Below are positions 26,237 to 35,287 of a DNA stretch of 64,000 nucleotides, piece after piece. Under the pieces are notes generated by a model. The model saw only the letters and a program-made list of their open reading frames with translations, had not been told where the DNA came from and did no database searches. Location: the NCBI RefSeq assembly GCF_020618775.1, contig NZ_JAESVB010000002.1, forward strand, positions 62,001-126,000, read 5' to 3'. Every line of letters starts with the position of its first letter. Position 1 is the first letter of the stretch. The translations under genes and the position numbers were made by a program. Source of the DNA: Acidisoma silvae. Its GTDB lineage: Bacteria > Pseudomonadota > Alphaproteobacteria > Acetobacterales > Acetobacteraceae.

Positions 26237-26581
26237 GCCACGTTCTCCGCAGGCTTTGGCGACAAGGTTATTAGGTGATTTGAACGTTCAGATGGCCCCG
26301 CACGTCAGACAAGCCCCGCGGTCCACAAGCATGCGCCGCCATGCACCGCTGCCCAACCGCCGCGCGTTCATAATAGAATCGCAGGCGGCGCCACCGCACT
26401 ATTCATTATGAGACCCTTCAGGAAGGCCCATTTAACGGAAGGGTTTTTGATTTTCCATCAATAAGTTTTGAATCGGCATCATATTTACAATGCGATGCAA
26501 TCATCTGGCGCGCAACCGCGCTTCATACGGATATCAAAACATTAATGTCAAAAGAATATTTCGGTCTATTTTAGCGTTTCT
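26237..26581. other. AT-richer gap between Hint protein gene and cysQ
   Basis: No gene was found. The stretch from about 26440 to 26580 is clearly richer in A and T than its surroundings, and the promoter of the downstream Hint gene should lie in this gap. A ribosome site (GGAGAACGTGGC) precedes that gene's ATG. A plus-strand hairpin with 7-bp arms (ACCCTTC 26413-26419, GAAGGGT 26438-26444) followed by five Ts looks like an intrinsic terminator, but no plus-strand gene ends before it. Confidence 0.45.
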
Positions 26582-27388
26582 TTAAGAAATTGTCTCTTCG
26601 GACGGCAACAACGCCGTCTGAAGCGCCGCCTTGCCATGCGCGACAAAATGCGGATTGCGGAAGTCCGGCTTGCCATAGGCGAAGGCACCGCCCTTGACGG
26701 TGGTGACGCCACCGCCGGCCGCCGCGAGCACGGCATGGCCGGCCGCAATGTCCCATTCCATGGTCGTGCCCAGGCGCGGATAGAGATCGGCCTCGCCGGC
26801 CGCGACAAGACACAGTTTCAGCGAACTGCCGGCGGCGCGGAAGGCCGCGACCGTCCGGCCGTCCAGGAAGGCATTCATGGCCGTGGCGTCACCGTGGGAC
26901 CGCGAGCCTACAACCGTCAGCCCTTCCGGCGGCACGGCGCGCACGGCGATGGCACGCTCGCCCGCCTGATCCGTCAGCGTCGCCGCACCCTCCGTGCCGG
27001 CATAGGTCTGCCCCAGCGCCGGCGCGACGACGACGCCGAGCACCGGGCGTCCGTCCTCGATCAGGGCGATATTGACGGTGAACTCGCCATTGCCGTTGAG
27101 GAATTCGCGGGTGCCGTCCAGCGGGTCAACCAGCCAGAAGCGGGCGCCGACACGGGCGGGGCCGATGCCCTGCGCCACTTCCTCCTCCGAGACCACCGGG
27201 ATATCGGGCGTCAGCGCGCGGAGTGCAGGCAGGATGACGGCTTCCGCCGCTTCATCCGCCAGCGTCACCGGGCTGCCGTCAGCTTTCGCCTTCATGCCGG
27301 ACGTATCGCCGTAGAAGCCGAGCGTGGTGCGGCCGGCTTCCTCAGCCAAAGGCCGCACGGCCGCAAGCAGATCGGACAACACACTCAT
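26582..27388 (-). CDS. cysQ: 3'(2'),5'-bisphosphate nucleotidase
   Basis: 268 residues of the inositol monophosphatase fold. The metal-binding motif [13 protein letters not shown] lies near residues 84-96, and the second metal motif [16 protein letters not shown] near 213-228. CysQ removes the 3' phosphate from PAP or PAPS, which keeps PAP from building up when sulfate is activated. Its ATG overlaps the cysNC stop (ATGA), so it is the third gene of the cysD-cysNC-cysQ operon. The context makes CysQ much more likely than an inositol phosphatase. Confidence 0.93.
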   Translation of the reverse strand: MSVLSDLLAAVRPLAEEAGRTTLGFYGDTSGMKAKADGSPVTLADEAAEAVILPALRALTPDIPVVSEEEVAQGIGPARVGARFWLVDPLDGTREFLNGNGEFTVNIALIEDGRPVLGVVVAPALGQTYAGTEGAATLTDQAGERAIAVRAVPPEGLTVVGSRSHGDATAMNAFLDGRTVAAFRAAGSSLKLCLVAAGEADLYPRLGTTMEWDIAAGHAVLAAAGGGVTTVKGGAFAYGKPDFRNPHFVAHGKAALQTALLPSEETIS

Positions 27389-29295
27389 ATCGCCGCGCCG
27401 CGCAGGAGGCCGCGCTGTTCCAGCACCGCGATGATCTGGTCAGCCGCCTGTTCCGAGGTCAGCGCCGTCGTATCGATATGAATCTCCGGCGTCTCCGGCG
27501 CTTCATAGGGGCTGGAAATGCCGGTGAAATTCTTGATCTCACCCCGGCGGGCCTTCTTATACAGGCCCTTCGGGTCGCGCTCCTCCGCCAATGCCAAGGG
27601 CGTGTCGATGAAGACTTCCAGGAACTCCCCGTCGGGCAGCAATTCCCGCACCATCTGCCGTTCAGAGCGGAAGGGCGAGATGAAGGAGGTCAGCACGATA
27701 AGCCCGGCATCCGTCATCAACCGGGCGACCTCGCCCACGCGGCGGATATTCTCGACGCGGTCGCCGTCAGTGAAGCCCAGGTCGCGGTTCAGGCGATGGC
27801 GCACATTGTCGCCGTCCAGCAGGGTGGAATGCTTGGCCATTTCATACAGGCGACGCTCGACGATATTGGCGATGGTCGATTTGCCGGCGCCGGACAGGCC
27901 GGTGAACCACAGCACGAAGGCGCGCTGATCCTTCTGCGCGGCGCGCGCCGCGCGGTCGATCTCGATCGCCTGCCAATGGATATTCTGGGCGCGGCGCAAA
28001 GCGAAATGAATGGTGCCGGCGGCGACCGTTTCATTCGTGAAGCGGTCGATGAGAATGAAGCCGCCGGTATGCCGGTTCTTCTCGTACGGGTCGAAGGCAA
28101 TCGGCTGGCTGAGGCTGAGATTGCAGAGGCCGATTTCATTCATCGCCAATTGCTTGGACGCGATCTGTTCCAGCGTATTGACATTGACCTTGTGCTTCAG
28201 CGCGGTGACGGAGGCGACGACGGTCTTCGCGCCGAGCTTGAGCAGGTAACTGCGGCCGGGCAGCATCGCCGCCTCATTCATCCAGACCAGCGTCACTTCG
28301 AACTGGTCGGAGACTTCGACCGGGTCATCCATGCCCGTCAGGATATCGCCACGGCTGCAGTCGATCTCATCGGCCAGCGAAATGGTGACGGACTGGCCGG
28401 CAACCGCGAAGGGCAGATCGCCATCCAGAAACACGCGGGAGACGCGGCTTTCCCGGCCTGAGGGCATGACGCGCACGATATCGCCCGGCTTGACCGAGCC
28501 CGAGGCGATGAGACCGGAAAAGCCCCGGAAATCCGGGCTGGGGCGGTTGACCCATTGCACCGGCATCCGGAAAGCGGCAGCGCGATCGGCCGTCTTGGTC
28601 TCAACCGTTTCCAGGTGCGCCAGCAGGGGCTGGCCCATATACCAGGGCATATTGCCGCTTTTTTCGGTGATATTGTCACCGGCCAGCGCGGAGAGCGGAA
28701 TCGGCACAATATTGTCGAGCGACAGGCCGCTCGCGAAATTCATGTAGTCGCCGACGATGCGGTTGAAGACATCCTGGCTGTAATTGACCAGATCCATCTT
28801 GTTGATGGCCAGCACGATATTGCGGATGCCGACCAGCGAGGCGAGGTAGGAATGGCGCCGCGTCTGCGTCAGCACGCCGCGCCGGGCGTCGATGAGGATG
28901 ACGGCGAGGTCGGCGGTTGAAGCGCCCGTCACCATGTTGCGGGTATATTGCTCATGGCCCGGCGTATCGGCGACGATGAATTTCCGCTTTTCCGTCGCGA
29001 AGAACCGATAGGCGACGTCGATGGTGATGCCCTGCTCGCGCTCGGCGGCCAACCCATCCACCAGCAGCGCGAAGTCGATCCCTTTGCCCTGCGTGCCCAT
29101 CTTTATGGAATCGGCTTCCAGCGCCGCCAGCTGATCCTCGAAGATCATGCGGCTGTCGTAGAGCAGGCGGCCGATCAGGGTGGATTTACCGTCGTCGACC
29201 GAACCGCAGGTGATGAAACGCAGCAGGCTTTTATGCTCATGCTGGCGCAGATAGGCCTCGATATCGGTCGAGAGCAGGTCGTTCTGGATATCCAT
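27385..29295 (-). CDS. cysNC: Bifunctional sulfate adenylyltransferase subunit 1 / adenylylsulfate kinase
   Basis: 636 residues. The N-terminal two thirds are the GTPase Cys[19 protein letters not shown] (P-loop, about 33-50), ADTPGHEQY and NKMDL. The C-terminal third is APS kinase: [14 protein letters not shown] (about 464-477), [15 protein letters not shown] and [10 protein letters not shown]. CysN drives APS formation with CysD using GTP, and the kinase then makes PAPS. The fusion is common in alphaproteobacteria. It overlaps cysD by one base (TGATG) and cysQ by four. Confidence 0.96.
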   Translation of the reverse strand: MDIQNDLLSTDIEAYLRQHEHKSLLRFITCGSVDDGKSTLIGRLLYDSRMIFEDQLAALEADSIKMGTQGKGIDFALLVDGLAAEREQGITIDVAYRFFATEKRKFIVADTPGHEQYTRNMVTGASTADLAVILIDARRGVLTQTRRHSYLASLVGIRNIVLAINKMDLVNYSQDVFNRIVGDYMNFASGLSLDNIVPIPLSALAGDNITEKSGNMPWYMGQPLLAHLETVETKTADRAAAFRMPVQWVNRPSPDFRGFSGLIASGSVKPGDIVRVMPSGRESRVSRVFLDGDLPFAVAGQSVTISLADEIDCSRGDILTGMDDPVEVSDQFEVTLVWMNEAAMLPGRSYLLKLGAKTVVASVTALKHKVNVNTLEQIASKQLAMNEIGLCNLSLSQPIAFDPYEKNRHTGGFILIDRFTNETVAAGTIHFALRRAQNIHWQAIEIDRAARAAQKDQRAFVLWFTGLSGAGKSTIANIVERRLYEMAKHSTLLDGDNVRHRLNRDLGFTDGDRVENIRRVGEVARLMTDAGLIVLTSFISPFRSERQMVRELLPDGEFLEVFIDTPLALAEERDPKGLYKKARRGEIKNFTGISSPYEAPETPEIHIDTTALTSEQAADQIIAVLEQRGLLRGAAI

Positions 29296-30425
29296 CAGAA
29301 ATACCCCTCCTGCTTCTTCTTTTCCATGCTGCCGGCGCTGTCTTTGTCGATGGCACGGCCCTGGCGCTCGCTGGTCGTGGTCAGCAGCATTTCCTGGATG
29401 ATCTCGGGCAGGGTATCGGCCGCACTTTCCACCGCCCCGGTCAGCGGATAGCAGCCGAGGGTGCGGAAGCGGATACTTTTCGTCACCGGCGTCTGGCCTT
29501 CAGGAATACGCATCCGCGCGTCGTCGACCATGACGGTCATGCCATTGTACTCCACCACCGGACGCGGCGCGGCGTAATAGAGCGGCACGATGGGGATGCT
29601 TTCCTTGTAGATATATTGCCAGATATCAAGTTCCGTCCAATTGGACAGCGGAAAGACGCGGATCGTCTCCCCCTTGTTCTTGCGGGTATTGTAGAGATTC
29701 CAGAGTTCAGGCCGCTGGCTTTTGGGGTCCCAGCGATGGCCGGGGGCGCGGAAGGAAAATATGCGCTCCTTGGCGCGGCTTTTCTCCTCGTCGCGCCGCG
29801 CGCCACCGAAAGCGACATCGAAGCCGAAATGGTCCAGCGCCGCCTTCAGCGCCTCGGTCTTCATGATATCGGTATAGGCGCCGCCATGGTCGAAGGGATT
29901 GATGCCGCGCGCGACACCGTCCTGGTTGATCCATTCATGCAGGTCCAGGCCGAGTTCCTTCACCCGCTGGTCGCGGAAGGCGATCATTTCCTGGAACTTC
30001 CAGGTTGTATTGACGTGCAGCAGCGGAAAAGGCGGCTTGCCGGGGGCGAAGGCCTTCATGGCCAGATGCAGCATCACCGCGCTGTCCTTGCCGACCGAGT
30101 AGAGCATGACGGGCTTCTCGGCCTCGGCCGCCACTTCGCGCATGATATGGATGCTCTCGGCTTCCAAGCGCTGAAGATGGGTCAGGTCCGGCGCCGTCAG
30201 GGCAGCGTCATGAGCGGCGTTCGGCACGGTGGTCTCCCATAGATCGGGTCGCAGATGGTGGCGCGGGATGCCGGTGAATTCCTCCACCTTCAGCACCATG
30301 TCGGCCGGAATTTCACGGTCGCCGCTGACCCATTGGCTGACCGCGCCCTCGCTTCGCCCGACCGCTTCCGCGATCTCGCGCTGACGTTTGCCGCTGCTGC
30401 GGAAGAGAGTTCTGAGATCGGCCAT
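29295..30425 (-). CDS. cysD: Sulfate adenylyltransferase subunit 2 with an in-frame N-terminal helix-turn-helix
   Basis: Residues about 92-376 are normal CysD ([17 protein letters not shown], the PP-loop [39 protein letters not shown]), which makes APS from sulfate and ATP with CysN. Ordinary CysD is about 300 residues. Here an additional 66 residues from the ATG at 30425 form a Cro/YdaS-like helix-turn-helix ([20 protein letters not shown], then [11 protein letters not shown]). A GTG at 30227, preceded by GGGAGA at good spacing, would give a conventional 310-residue CysD. The locus could therefore make a fusion, a plain enzyme or both. An inverted-repeat cluster lies just upstream at 30435-30451. 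Confidence 0.93.
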   Translation of the reverse strand: MADLRTLFRSSGKRQREIAEAVGRSEGAVSQWVSGDREIPADMVLKVEEFTGIPRHHLRPDLWETTVPNAAHDAALTAPDLTHLQRLEAESIHIMREVAAEAEKPVMLYSVGKDSAVMLHLAMKAFAPGKPPFPLLHVNTTWKFQEMIAFRDQRVKELGLDLHEWINQDGVARGINPFDHGGAYTDIMKTEALKAALDHFGFDVAFGGARRDEEKSRAKERIFSFRAPGHRWDPKSQRPELWNLYNTRKNKGETIRVFPLSNWTELDIWQYIYKESIPIVPLYYAAPRPVVEYNGMTVMVDDARMRIPEGQTPVTKSIRFRTLGCYPLTGAVESAADTLPEIIQEMLLTTTSERQGRAIDKDSAGSMEKKKQEGYF

Positions 30426-30434
30426 GGGGCGCGG

Positions 30435-30451
30435 CTTTAGCTAAACTAAAG
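30435..30451. promoter_or_regulatory. Clustered TTTAG/CTAAA half-sites before cysD
   Basis: CTTTAG-CTAAA-CTAAAG: the first two half-sites form a perfect 10-bp palindrome (TTTAGCTAAA, 30436-30445), and a third half-site follows directly. The cluster lies 10-26 bp upstream of the HTH-CysD ATG. It is a candidate autoregulatory site, by position only. Confidence 0.4.
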
Positions 30452-30516
30452 TCTCTCAACAATGTCCTAATCGACAGTGCTGCTTCGCCCTTTTTCGGGG
30501 CGGCACCACTTACCGC

Positions 30517-30564
30517 TTTACCCGCTGCCCCCTGTCCCGTTTAATCGTTCGCATACAAACGATC
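30517..30564 (+). promoter_or_regulatory. Probable promoter and operator of the fused hydantoinase gene
   Basis: -35 TTTACC (30517-30522) and -10 TTTAAT (30540-30545) are separated by 17 bp. The 20-bp imperfect palindrome ATCGTTCGCATACAAACGAT follows at 30545-30564. Its last 13 bases are identical to the nicA operator read in the direction of transcription, and the two cores share 18 of 20 bases. In both promoters the core starts at the end of the -10 box, which supports control by the same repressor. Found by eye. Confidence 0.65.
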
Positions 30565-30575
30565 TGGGGTGGCCT

Positions 30576-33500
30576 ATGGCGCGGCGGGTTGCTGGAATCG
30601 ATGTCGGCGGTACCTTTACCGACGTACTCCTGTTCGAGGAGGGTGCCAGCGGCGGTCGCGTGCAATTTGCGAAAGTCCCCTCCACCACCGCCAATCAGGC
30701 CGAAGGCGTGCTGCAAGGCATCACGGCGGCGGGGACGACGCCGGCCGAACTCGACCTGCTGATCCATGGCACCACCGTCACCACCAACGCCGTGCTGGAA
30801 CGGAAAGTCGCCCGCGTCGGGCTGATCACCACGCAAGGCTTTCGCGACACGCTGGAAGTGGGCCGCCGCACCCGACCCCACCCCTACGGCCTGTTCGGCG
30901 TCTTCGAGCCGCTGGTGCCGCGCGAATTACGGCTGGAAGTGCCGGAACGGCTGGATGCCAGCGGCACCGTTCTGACGCCGCTGGATGAGGAAGGCGTCCG
31001 CACGGCGGTCATCGCGCTGCGCGACGCCGGCTGCGAAGCGCTCGTCATCCATTTCCTGCACGCCTATGCCAATCCGGCGCATGAACTGGCCGCCGGCCGC
31101 ATTGCCGCAGAACTCTGGCCCAATGCGTACATCACCCTTGGCCATGCCCTGCTGTCGGAATACCGGGAATATGAGCGCGGCACGACGGCATCGGTGAATG
31201 CCGCCGTTCAGCCGGTGCTGGACCGCTATCTGGACCGGCTGACCGAAGGGCTGCGCGCCCAGGGCTTCCGTCACGATCTGCTGGTCATGAACGGCAATGG
31301 CGGCACCATCGCCGCCCCCCTCGCCGCGCGCGAGGCCGCCAAAACCGTCATGTCCGGCCCGGCCTCCGGCGTCATCGCCGCCGCCACCACCTTGCTGCAA
31401 TCCGGCGTCGGCGATGCGGTGACCTATGACATGGGCGGCACCTCCAGCGATGTCGCGCTGATCAGCGGCGGGCTGCCGGAAGTCTCGGCCGAACTGACCA
31501 TCGATTACGGCCTGCCGATCCATGTACCCATGGTCGATGTCCGCACCATCGGCGCGGGCGGCGGCTCCATCGCCTGGCTGGACGCTGCCGGCATGCTGCG
31601 CGTGGGGCCGCATAGCGCGGGCTCGACGCCCGGCCCCATCTGCTATGGACGCGGTGGGCAGCAACCCACCATAACGGACGCCAATCTCATCCTCGGCCGG
31701 CTGGACGCCGCGCGTATCAGCCTCTGCGGCAACCGCGTGACGCTGGACGAAGTACGCGCCATCTTCGCCGAAAAGCTGGCGACGCCGCTGGGCATGACGG
31801 TGGACGAAGCCGCCGCCGCCGTCATCGCGCTCGGCAATGTCCATATGGCGGGTGCCATCCGCATGGTCTCTCTTTCGCGCGGACGCGACCCGCGCAAGCT
31901 GAGCCTGTTTGCCTTCGGCGGCGCGGGGCCGCTGCATGCCGTGGCGCTCGCCGCCGATCTTGGCATTCCGGATGTGCTGATTCCGGCGCGGCCGGGCCTG
32001 ACCAATGCACTGGGTTGCCTTGTCGCCGATCTGCGGCAGGATTTCGTCAATACGCTCAACCAGCCGCTCGACAGCCTTGATATGGCCGAGGTCCATCGCC
32101 TGCTGGCCGATCAGGTGGCGCGCGGCATCGCCGTCAACGCCGCCCAGCAGGGCGAGATCGAGCAGACGGACATCCGGCACTCCGCCGATATGCAGTTCCG
32201 CGGCCAGACGCATCTGATCCGCGTCGCCATCCCCGATGCCCATATCTCCCGCGAAGCGCTGCAAGCGCTGTTCGAGGATGCCTATTTCGAGCGCTTTCAG
32301 ATCCGCATGCCGGAAATCCGCGCGACGCTGGTCAACCTCAATACTTCCGTCACCGGGCGGCGGAAGCCCTTTCCAGTGGCAGCACTACAGGATGCCTCGC
32401 TGCGCGTGGCGACCGTTGCAGAAGCACAGACCGGCAGCCGGCCGGTATTCGCGGGCGGCGTCTGGGTCGATTGTCCGCTCTACGCACGGGATGCCTTGCC
32501 GATTGGCGGCACACTGACCGGCCCCGCAGTGCTGGAACAGGCCGACAGCACCATTTTCGTCGATGCCGGCGCAACGCTGCGGGTAGACGCCATCGGCAAT
32601 CTGCGCATCGCGCCTGCCAGTCTGACCGACGCGGCAGCTGGGTCCGAGAGTATCGACCCGCTGGCGCTCGCCGTCATCGAAGCCGGCTTGCAGCAGGTCT
32701 GCAACGAAATGGACCTTGCCTTCTCGCGCTCGGCTTTTTCACCTGTCATCGCCGAAGCCGATGACCGGTCCGACGGGATTTACGATGCCGAGACCGGCGC
32801 CTTGATCGCGCAAGGCGAGTTGGGGCTGCCGGTCTTCGTCGGCGTCATGCAGTATTCGACCGGTGAGATCACCCGGCTGATCCGCGAAGGCCGGATCGCG
32901 GCACCAGAGCCCGGCGATATCTATATCGTCAACGACCCTTATCTGGGCGGCACGCATCTGATGGATGTGCGCTTCGCGATGCCCTATTTCCACGACGGCA
33001 AACTACTCTGCTGGCTACAGAATACCGGCCACTGGCCGGATACCGGCGGCATGACGCCGGGCGGCTTTTCGGCGCATGCGACCGAGGTGGAGCAGGAAGG
33101 GCTGCGCCTGCCACCCGTGAAACTGTTCAAGCGCGGCGAGATGGACCAGGAAATCCTCTCCATCATCAATGCCAATATCCGGGTCGCGGACCAGCGCATC
33201 GGCGACATCAAGGCGCAGGTCTCGGCCTTGAAGATCGGTGAGCGGCGGCTGGGCGAATTGATCGCCCGCTACGGGCTGGGCACGGTTTCGGGCGTCATCA
33301 CGGAGATGAAGGGCCGCGCGGCGAACCTGATGCGCGCCAAGATCGCCACGATCCCGGACGGCGTTTACGAGAGCGAGGCCTTCGTCGATTCGGACGGCAT
33401 CGTCAACGCGCCCCTGCGCATCGCGCTGACCATGACAAAGGCTGAGGGCGCTCTCAATTTTGACTTTTCAAAGTCGAGCGCGCCCTGCCGGGGGCCGATG

Positions 33501-34343
33501 AATTCGGTCTTCGCGACGACGCTGTCCTCCGTCTATCTCGCCGTGCGGCATATCTTCCCGGATGTGCCGCTGAATGCCGGTGCCTTCGCACCCTTGATCG
33601 TGCCGCGCCCGGAAGGCACCTTCCTGGACGCGCGCTATCCGCGCCCGGTCTCCGGCTGTGCGGCGGAAGTGTCCCAGCGCATCGCGGAAGCGGTGTTCCT
33701 GGCGCTTGTGCAGGCAATCCCGGAGAAGGTGACAGCAGCCCCCGCCGGCTCCTCCGGCAATTTCGCGCTGGGCGGTTTCGACCCCAAGACAGGCGCCGGC
33801 TATGTCATGTATCAGATCTCGGGCGGCGGTTACGGCGGCAATATCCTGCATGACGGGCTGACGAACGGCTGTTCGACCATCGGCATTTCCAAAACCGCGC
33901 CGGTGGAAGTGATGGAGCAGAAATTCCCCATCCTGTTCCGCCGCTTCGGTCTGCGCGAAGGATCGGGCGGGGCCGGCCAGCATCGCGGCGGCTTCGGCGT
34001 GCATTACGAGATCGAGATTCTGCGCGGCGAGGCGACGGCCAGTTTCGTCATGGATCACGGGCGTTTCGGTCCGCCGGGTGCGCAAGGTGGCCAGGACGGC
34101 GCGCCCAATATCGTGCGCGTCCACCGCAACGGCGAAGTCTATATCCCTGAACATCTCTCCAAGGATCAGAATATCCGCGTGCAGGCCGGCGACCGCGTGG
34201 AAGTGATGACACCCGGCGGCGGTGGCTATGGCGATGCCACCAAGCGGTCACCCGATCTGGTGCGGCGGGATATCGCGCGCGGCTATTACACGGAAGACGA
34301 GGCGAAGGCGCTTTGGCCTAAGGCTGGAGTCCGTCAGAGTTAA
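30576..34343 (+). CDS. Fused hydantoinase/oxoprolinase (HyuA-HyuB type), ATP-dependent
   Basis: 1255 residues. The ATG at 30576 is chosen because GIDVGGTFTDVLLFEEG begins directly after it and GGGGTGG lies upstream. An ATG at 30477 would add 33 residues covering the promoter. Residues about 1-690 are HyuA-like (MSGPASGVIAAATTLLQSG, VTYDMGGTSSDVAL). HyuB starts near 694 (IDPLALAVIEAGLQQVCNEM) and ends with TPGGGGYGDATKR. The layout is that of 5-oxoprolinase, which opens a lactam using ATP. The promoter shares an operator with nicA, so the substrate may be the nicotinate-derived lactam. Hydantoin, oxoproline or N-methylhydantoin are conventional alternatives. It is divergent from cysD. Confidence 0.9.
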   Translation: MARRVAGIDVGGTFTDVLLFEEGASGGRVQFAKVPSTTANQAEGVLQGITAAGTTPAELDLLIHGTTVTTNAVLERKVARVGLITTQGFRDTLEVGRRTRPHPYGLFGVFEPLVPRELRLEVPERLDASGTVLTPLDEEGVRTAVIALRDAGCEALVIHFLHAYANPAHELAAGRIAAELWPNAYITLGHALLSEYREYERGTTASVNAAVQPVLDRYLDRLTEGLRAQGFRHDLLVMNGNGGTIAAPLAAREAAKTVMSGPASGVIAAATTLLQSGVGDAVTYDMGGTSSDVALISGGLPEVSAELTIDYGLPIHVPMVDVRTIGAGGGSIAWLDAAGMLRVGPHSAGSTPGPICYGRGGQQPTITDANLILGRLDAARISLCGNRVTLDEVRAIFAEKLATPLGMTVDEAAAAVIALGNVHMAGAIRMVSLSRGRDPRKLSLFAFGGAGPLHAVALAADLGIPDVLIPARPGLTNALGCLVADLRQDFVNTLNQPLDSLDMAEVHRLLADQVARGIAVNAAQQGEIEQTDIRHSADMQFRGQTHLIRVAIPDAHISREALQALFEDAYFERFQIRMPEIRATLVNLNTSVTGRRKPFPVAALQDASLRVATVAEAQTGSRPVFAGGVWVDCPLYARDALPIGGTLTGPAVLEQADSTIFVDAGATLRVDAIGNLRIAPASLTDAAAGSESIDPLALAVIEAGLQQVCNEMDLAFSRSAFSPVIAEADDRSDGIYDAETGALIAQGELGLPVFVGVMQYSTGEITRLIREGRIAAPEPGDIYIVNDPYLGGTHLMDVRFAMPYFHDGKLLCWLQNTGHWPDTGGMTPGGFSAHATEVEQEGLRLPPVKLFKRGEMDQEILSIINANIRVADQRIGDIKAQVSALKIGERRLGELIARYGLGTVSGVITEMKGRAANLMRAKIATIPDGVYESEAFVDSDGIVNAPLRIALTMTKAEGALNFDFSKSSAPCRGPMNSVFATTLSSVYLAVRHIFPDVPLNAGAFAPLIVPRPEGTFLDARYPRPVSGCAAEVSQRIAEAVFLALVQAIPEKVTAAPAGSSGNFALGGFDPKTGAGYVMYQISGGGYGGNILHDGLTNGCSTIGISKTAPVEVMEQKFPILFRRFGLREGSGGAGQHRGGFGVHYEIEILRGEATASFVMDHGRFGPPGAQGGQDGAPNIVRVHRNGEVYIPEHLSKDQNIRVQAGDRVEVMTPGGGGYGDATKRSPDLVRRDIARGYYTEDEAKALWPKAGVRQS

Positions 34344-34358
34344 TTGGAATCACCGCCA

Positions 34359-34459
34359 ACCGTCATGCCCGCGAAAGCGGGCATCTTTTCCTCATTACGG
34401 TGCCTGACCCAAAAGATACCCGCTTCCGCGGGAATGACGTCGTTTCAGTGAAAACCTGA
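34359..34459 (-). repeat. REP-like double-hairpin repeat, copy 3 (inverted)
   Basis: Reverse orientation relative to copies 1 and 2. Hairpin ATGCCCGC-GAAA-GCGGGCAT is at 34365-34384. Hairpin ATACCCGC-TTCC-GCGGGAAT is at 34416-34435 with one arm mismatch. The shared tail GTTTCAGTGAAAACCTG then follows. The copy lies between the convergent hydantoinase and GntR genes and could end transcription from both. Confidence 0.85.
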
Positions 34460-34465
34460 CAGCCT

Positions 34466-35182
34466 CTACGTCGTGACGAGAATCTGCACGCGCTGACTGG
34501 CGGCACGGGCGATGCCATATTCGATCGCCTGTCCCGCTTCGTCCTGATCGACCGTTTCCATGATCAGTACGGGCTCGCTGCTTTTCTGATGCAGCAGCAC
34601 GGCTTCCTCCGGGCTTGGCAGGCGCGTCCAGATGCGCGTGCTGCGCCGGGTGTAGTCGGCGACCCCGAAGCGGCGCAGCGCCACCGTCAGTGAGTTGGTC
34701 TCCCGGAAGGCTGCATCGATGCCGCGAAACCGCTCGGCCGGCAGATGCGCAGTCTTGAGGCTGACCGGCTGGCCATCCGCGCGACGGACGATTTCAAGAA
34801 CGATGACCAGATCATCGGGATCCAGCCCCAGGCCAGCCGCGACCTCGACGCCGGCCGCCTGTTCGCGCGCCGAAAGCAGTTCGCCGTCCGCCAGACGGCT
34901 TTGCTGAGACAGGATTTCGCTGAAGCGGGTGCGCGTGCCGAGCGGATATTCGATGACGGGCGCAGGACGCACGAAGGTGCCGCGACCATGCTGAACGCTG
35001 ACCAATCCGGCATCCGACAGCGCACCGATGGCTTGCCGCAGGGTGTGGCGATTGACGGCGAAGCGTTCGGCCAGCACCGTCTCGGTCGGCAGCCGGGAGC
35101 CCGGGGCGAAGGCACCGGCGCTGATTTCCGCCGTCAGGATCTCGGCGATCCGCTGCCACATGACAACGCGGGGTAGTCGCAT
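34466..35182 (-). CDS. GntR-family regulator with UTRA domain (PhnF-like)
   Basis: 238 residues. The N-terminal winged helix (RLPTETVLAERFAVNRHTLR, about 30-49) is followed by a UTRA ligand-binding domain from about residue 90. The best resemblance is to PhnF, the phosphonate regulator, through VNRHTLRQAIGALSDAGLVS and YTRRSTRIWTRLPSPEEA. No phosphonate genes are in the window, so the PhnF name may mislead. The gene converges on the fused hydantoinase gene and could regulate it. No GntR-type operator was identified at its own promoter. Confidence 0.87.
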   Translation of the reverse strand: MRLPRVVMWQRIAEILTAEISAGAFAPGSRLPTETVLAERFAVNRHTLRQAIGALSDAGLVSVQHGRGTFVRPAPVIEYPLGTRTRFSEILSQQSRLADGELLSAREQAAGVEVAAGLGLDPDDLVIVLEIVRRADGQPVSLKTAHLPAERFRGIDAAFRETNSLTVALRRFGVADYTRRSTRIWTRLPSPEEAVLLHQKSSEPVLIMETVDQDEAGQAIEYGIARAASQRVQILVTT

Positions 35183-35287
35183 AAACTCTCCTGCTTGCGG
35201 GCTCGACCGCCGCTCACAATCAGGGGCTAAGCCAATCAGGCAATAAAAACAACGCCTGACTGTTATGAAAGCAGGATGTTACGGGAT

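Noticed and set aside
26413-26448. Plus-strand intrinsic terminator-like hairpin
   Set aside because: No plus-strand gene precedes it, so it is mentioned only in the description of the gap.
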